Shown here in pieces: positions 5,189 through 5,657 of a stretch of 5,657 nt of DNA. Numbering within the stretch: position 1 is the first letter of the stretch; each line of letters opens with the position of its first letter. Source of the stretch: Solirubrobacterales bacterium (GTDB lineage Bacteria; Actinomycetota; Thermoleophilia; Solirubrobacterales; Solirubrobacteraceae); NCBI GenBank assembly GCA_025963955.1, contig JAOPZU010000336.1:1-5657 (forward strand). Direction: 5' to 3'. A program made the translations under genes and the position numbers. The notes under the pieces are model-generated. The model did not search any database. It had not been told where the DNA came from and saw nothing but the letters and a program-made list of their open reading frames with translations.

Positions 5189-5657
5189 ATGGCCGCTCTG
5201 AAATTCGTCGCGCCGTCGACGTGCACGCGCAGCTGGACCCATCCCTCGCCCCCGTGGATGCAGCGGGCCGGCCACGCCGTGCGGGCGGACGGGGGCGTCT
5301 GGCTCATCGACCCGCCGGACGGCGACGGGCTCGACGCCGCGGTCCGGGAGCTCGGGACGCCCGCGGGCGTGCTGCAGCTGCTGGACCGCCACCCCCGCGA
5401 CTGCGCGCACATTGCCGAGCGCCTGGGCGTCCCGCTGCACGTCGTCCCGCTCGGGACCGTCCCCGGGCTGCCGTTCGACGTGCTGCCGCTGTGGCAGCTG
5501 CCCGTGTGGAGGGAGGACGCGCTGTGGCTCCCGGAGGAGCGCGTGCTCATCGTCGCCGAGGCGCTGGTCGCCGCGCCGCTGTTCGCGGCCCCGGGGGAGC
5601 GCGTGGGTGTGCATCCGCTGCGCCGCCTGCTGCCGCCGACGGTGCTCGCGCCGTACG
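5189..5657 (+). CDS. Metallo-beta-lactamase-fold-like protein with degenerate metal ligands (3' partial)
   Basis: The frame from ATG 5189 is open to the window edge, giving 156 residues (MAALKFVAPSTCTRSW...). The order of elements resembles the first part of a metallo-beta-lactamase fold: a strand GGVWLIDPP (35-43) like the family's 'g-LiD' strand, then a helix and strand leading into LLDRHPRDCAHIAERLGVP (64-82), at the place of the HxHxDH metal motif, then a strand-like ALWLPEERVLIVAEAL (111-126), at the place of the 'vl-vGDal' strand. The ligand motif is reduced to H68-P-R-D71-C72, and the later Asp of GDAL is Glu124-Ala, so a standard dinuclear zinc site looks lost. It may be a non-catalytic or altered-substrate member; function is unknown. 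GC3 usage matches its neighbours. It is divergent from the minus-strand operon with 83 bp between starts. The fold call rests on motif order alone. Confidence 0.78.
   Translation, partial: MAALKFVAPSTCTRSWTHPSPPWMQRAGHAVRADGGVWLIDPPDGDGLDAAVRELGTPAGVLQLLDRHPRDCAHIAERLGVPLHVVPLGTVPGLPFDVLPLWQLPVWREDALWLPEERVLIVAEALVAAPLFAAPGERVGVHPLRRLLPPTVLAPY

Noticed and set aside
4720..5550. Upstream extension of the 314-aa YbjQ protein to a 591-aa protein
   Set aside because: The extension is low-complexity Ser/Arg/Pro/Ala, overlaps the 127-aa gene in another frame and the divergent gene on the other strand, and lacks family features. GTG 4719 gives a normal junction.
4286..5614. A long minus-strand frame overlapping the start of the divergent gene
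   Set aside because: Its translation is Arg/Pro/Gly-rich without structure and conflicts with three better-supported genes.

Overview
The window is about 70% GC with dense, strongly GC3-biased coding on both strands. Protein style and gene starts (TANNNT -10 boxes directly before ATG codons that lack a Shine-Dalgarno) suggest a high-GC actinobacterium, perhaps of the Thermoleophilia/Solirubrobacterales. That placement comes from sequence style, not from a marker gene. No RNA gene, insertion sequence, CRISPR array, phage gene or other mobile element is visible. No gap between genes exceeds about 100 bases.

Layout. Positions 1-1548 (+) hold the C-terminal 515 residues of a protein whose start lies outside the window. 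It has a papain-like Cys/His/Asn arrangement followed by a beta-rich tail. It converges on a minus-strand gene set running from 5105 down to 1643. In transcription order this set is: a 127-aa protein of unknown function; a 314-aa protein with two YbjQ-like domains (GTG start, 2 nt after the previous stop); a 269-aa protein with two more YbjQ-like domains (ATGA overlap with the previous gene); and, 21 nt further on, bioA, the PLP-dependent DAPA aminotransferase of biotin synthesis. Divergent from this set, across 83 bp, a plus-strand gene starts at 5189 and runs off the right edge. It looks like a metallo-beta-lactamase-fold protein whose metal ligands have decayed.

How the genes fit together. 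The first three minus-strand genes are so tightly packed that they almost certainly act as one translationally coupled unit. The two YbjQ proteins share a GIPxxAxxRL-like lead-in and the same domain order, so they look like products of a tandem duplication, giving four YbjQ-like domains in one operon. This three-gene module is the least explained part of the window. bioA may be read through from it, but it also has its own candidate leaderless promoter, so a functional link to biotin is not shown. No other biotin gene is in the window.
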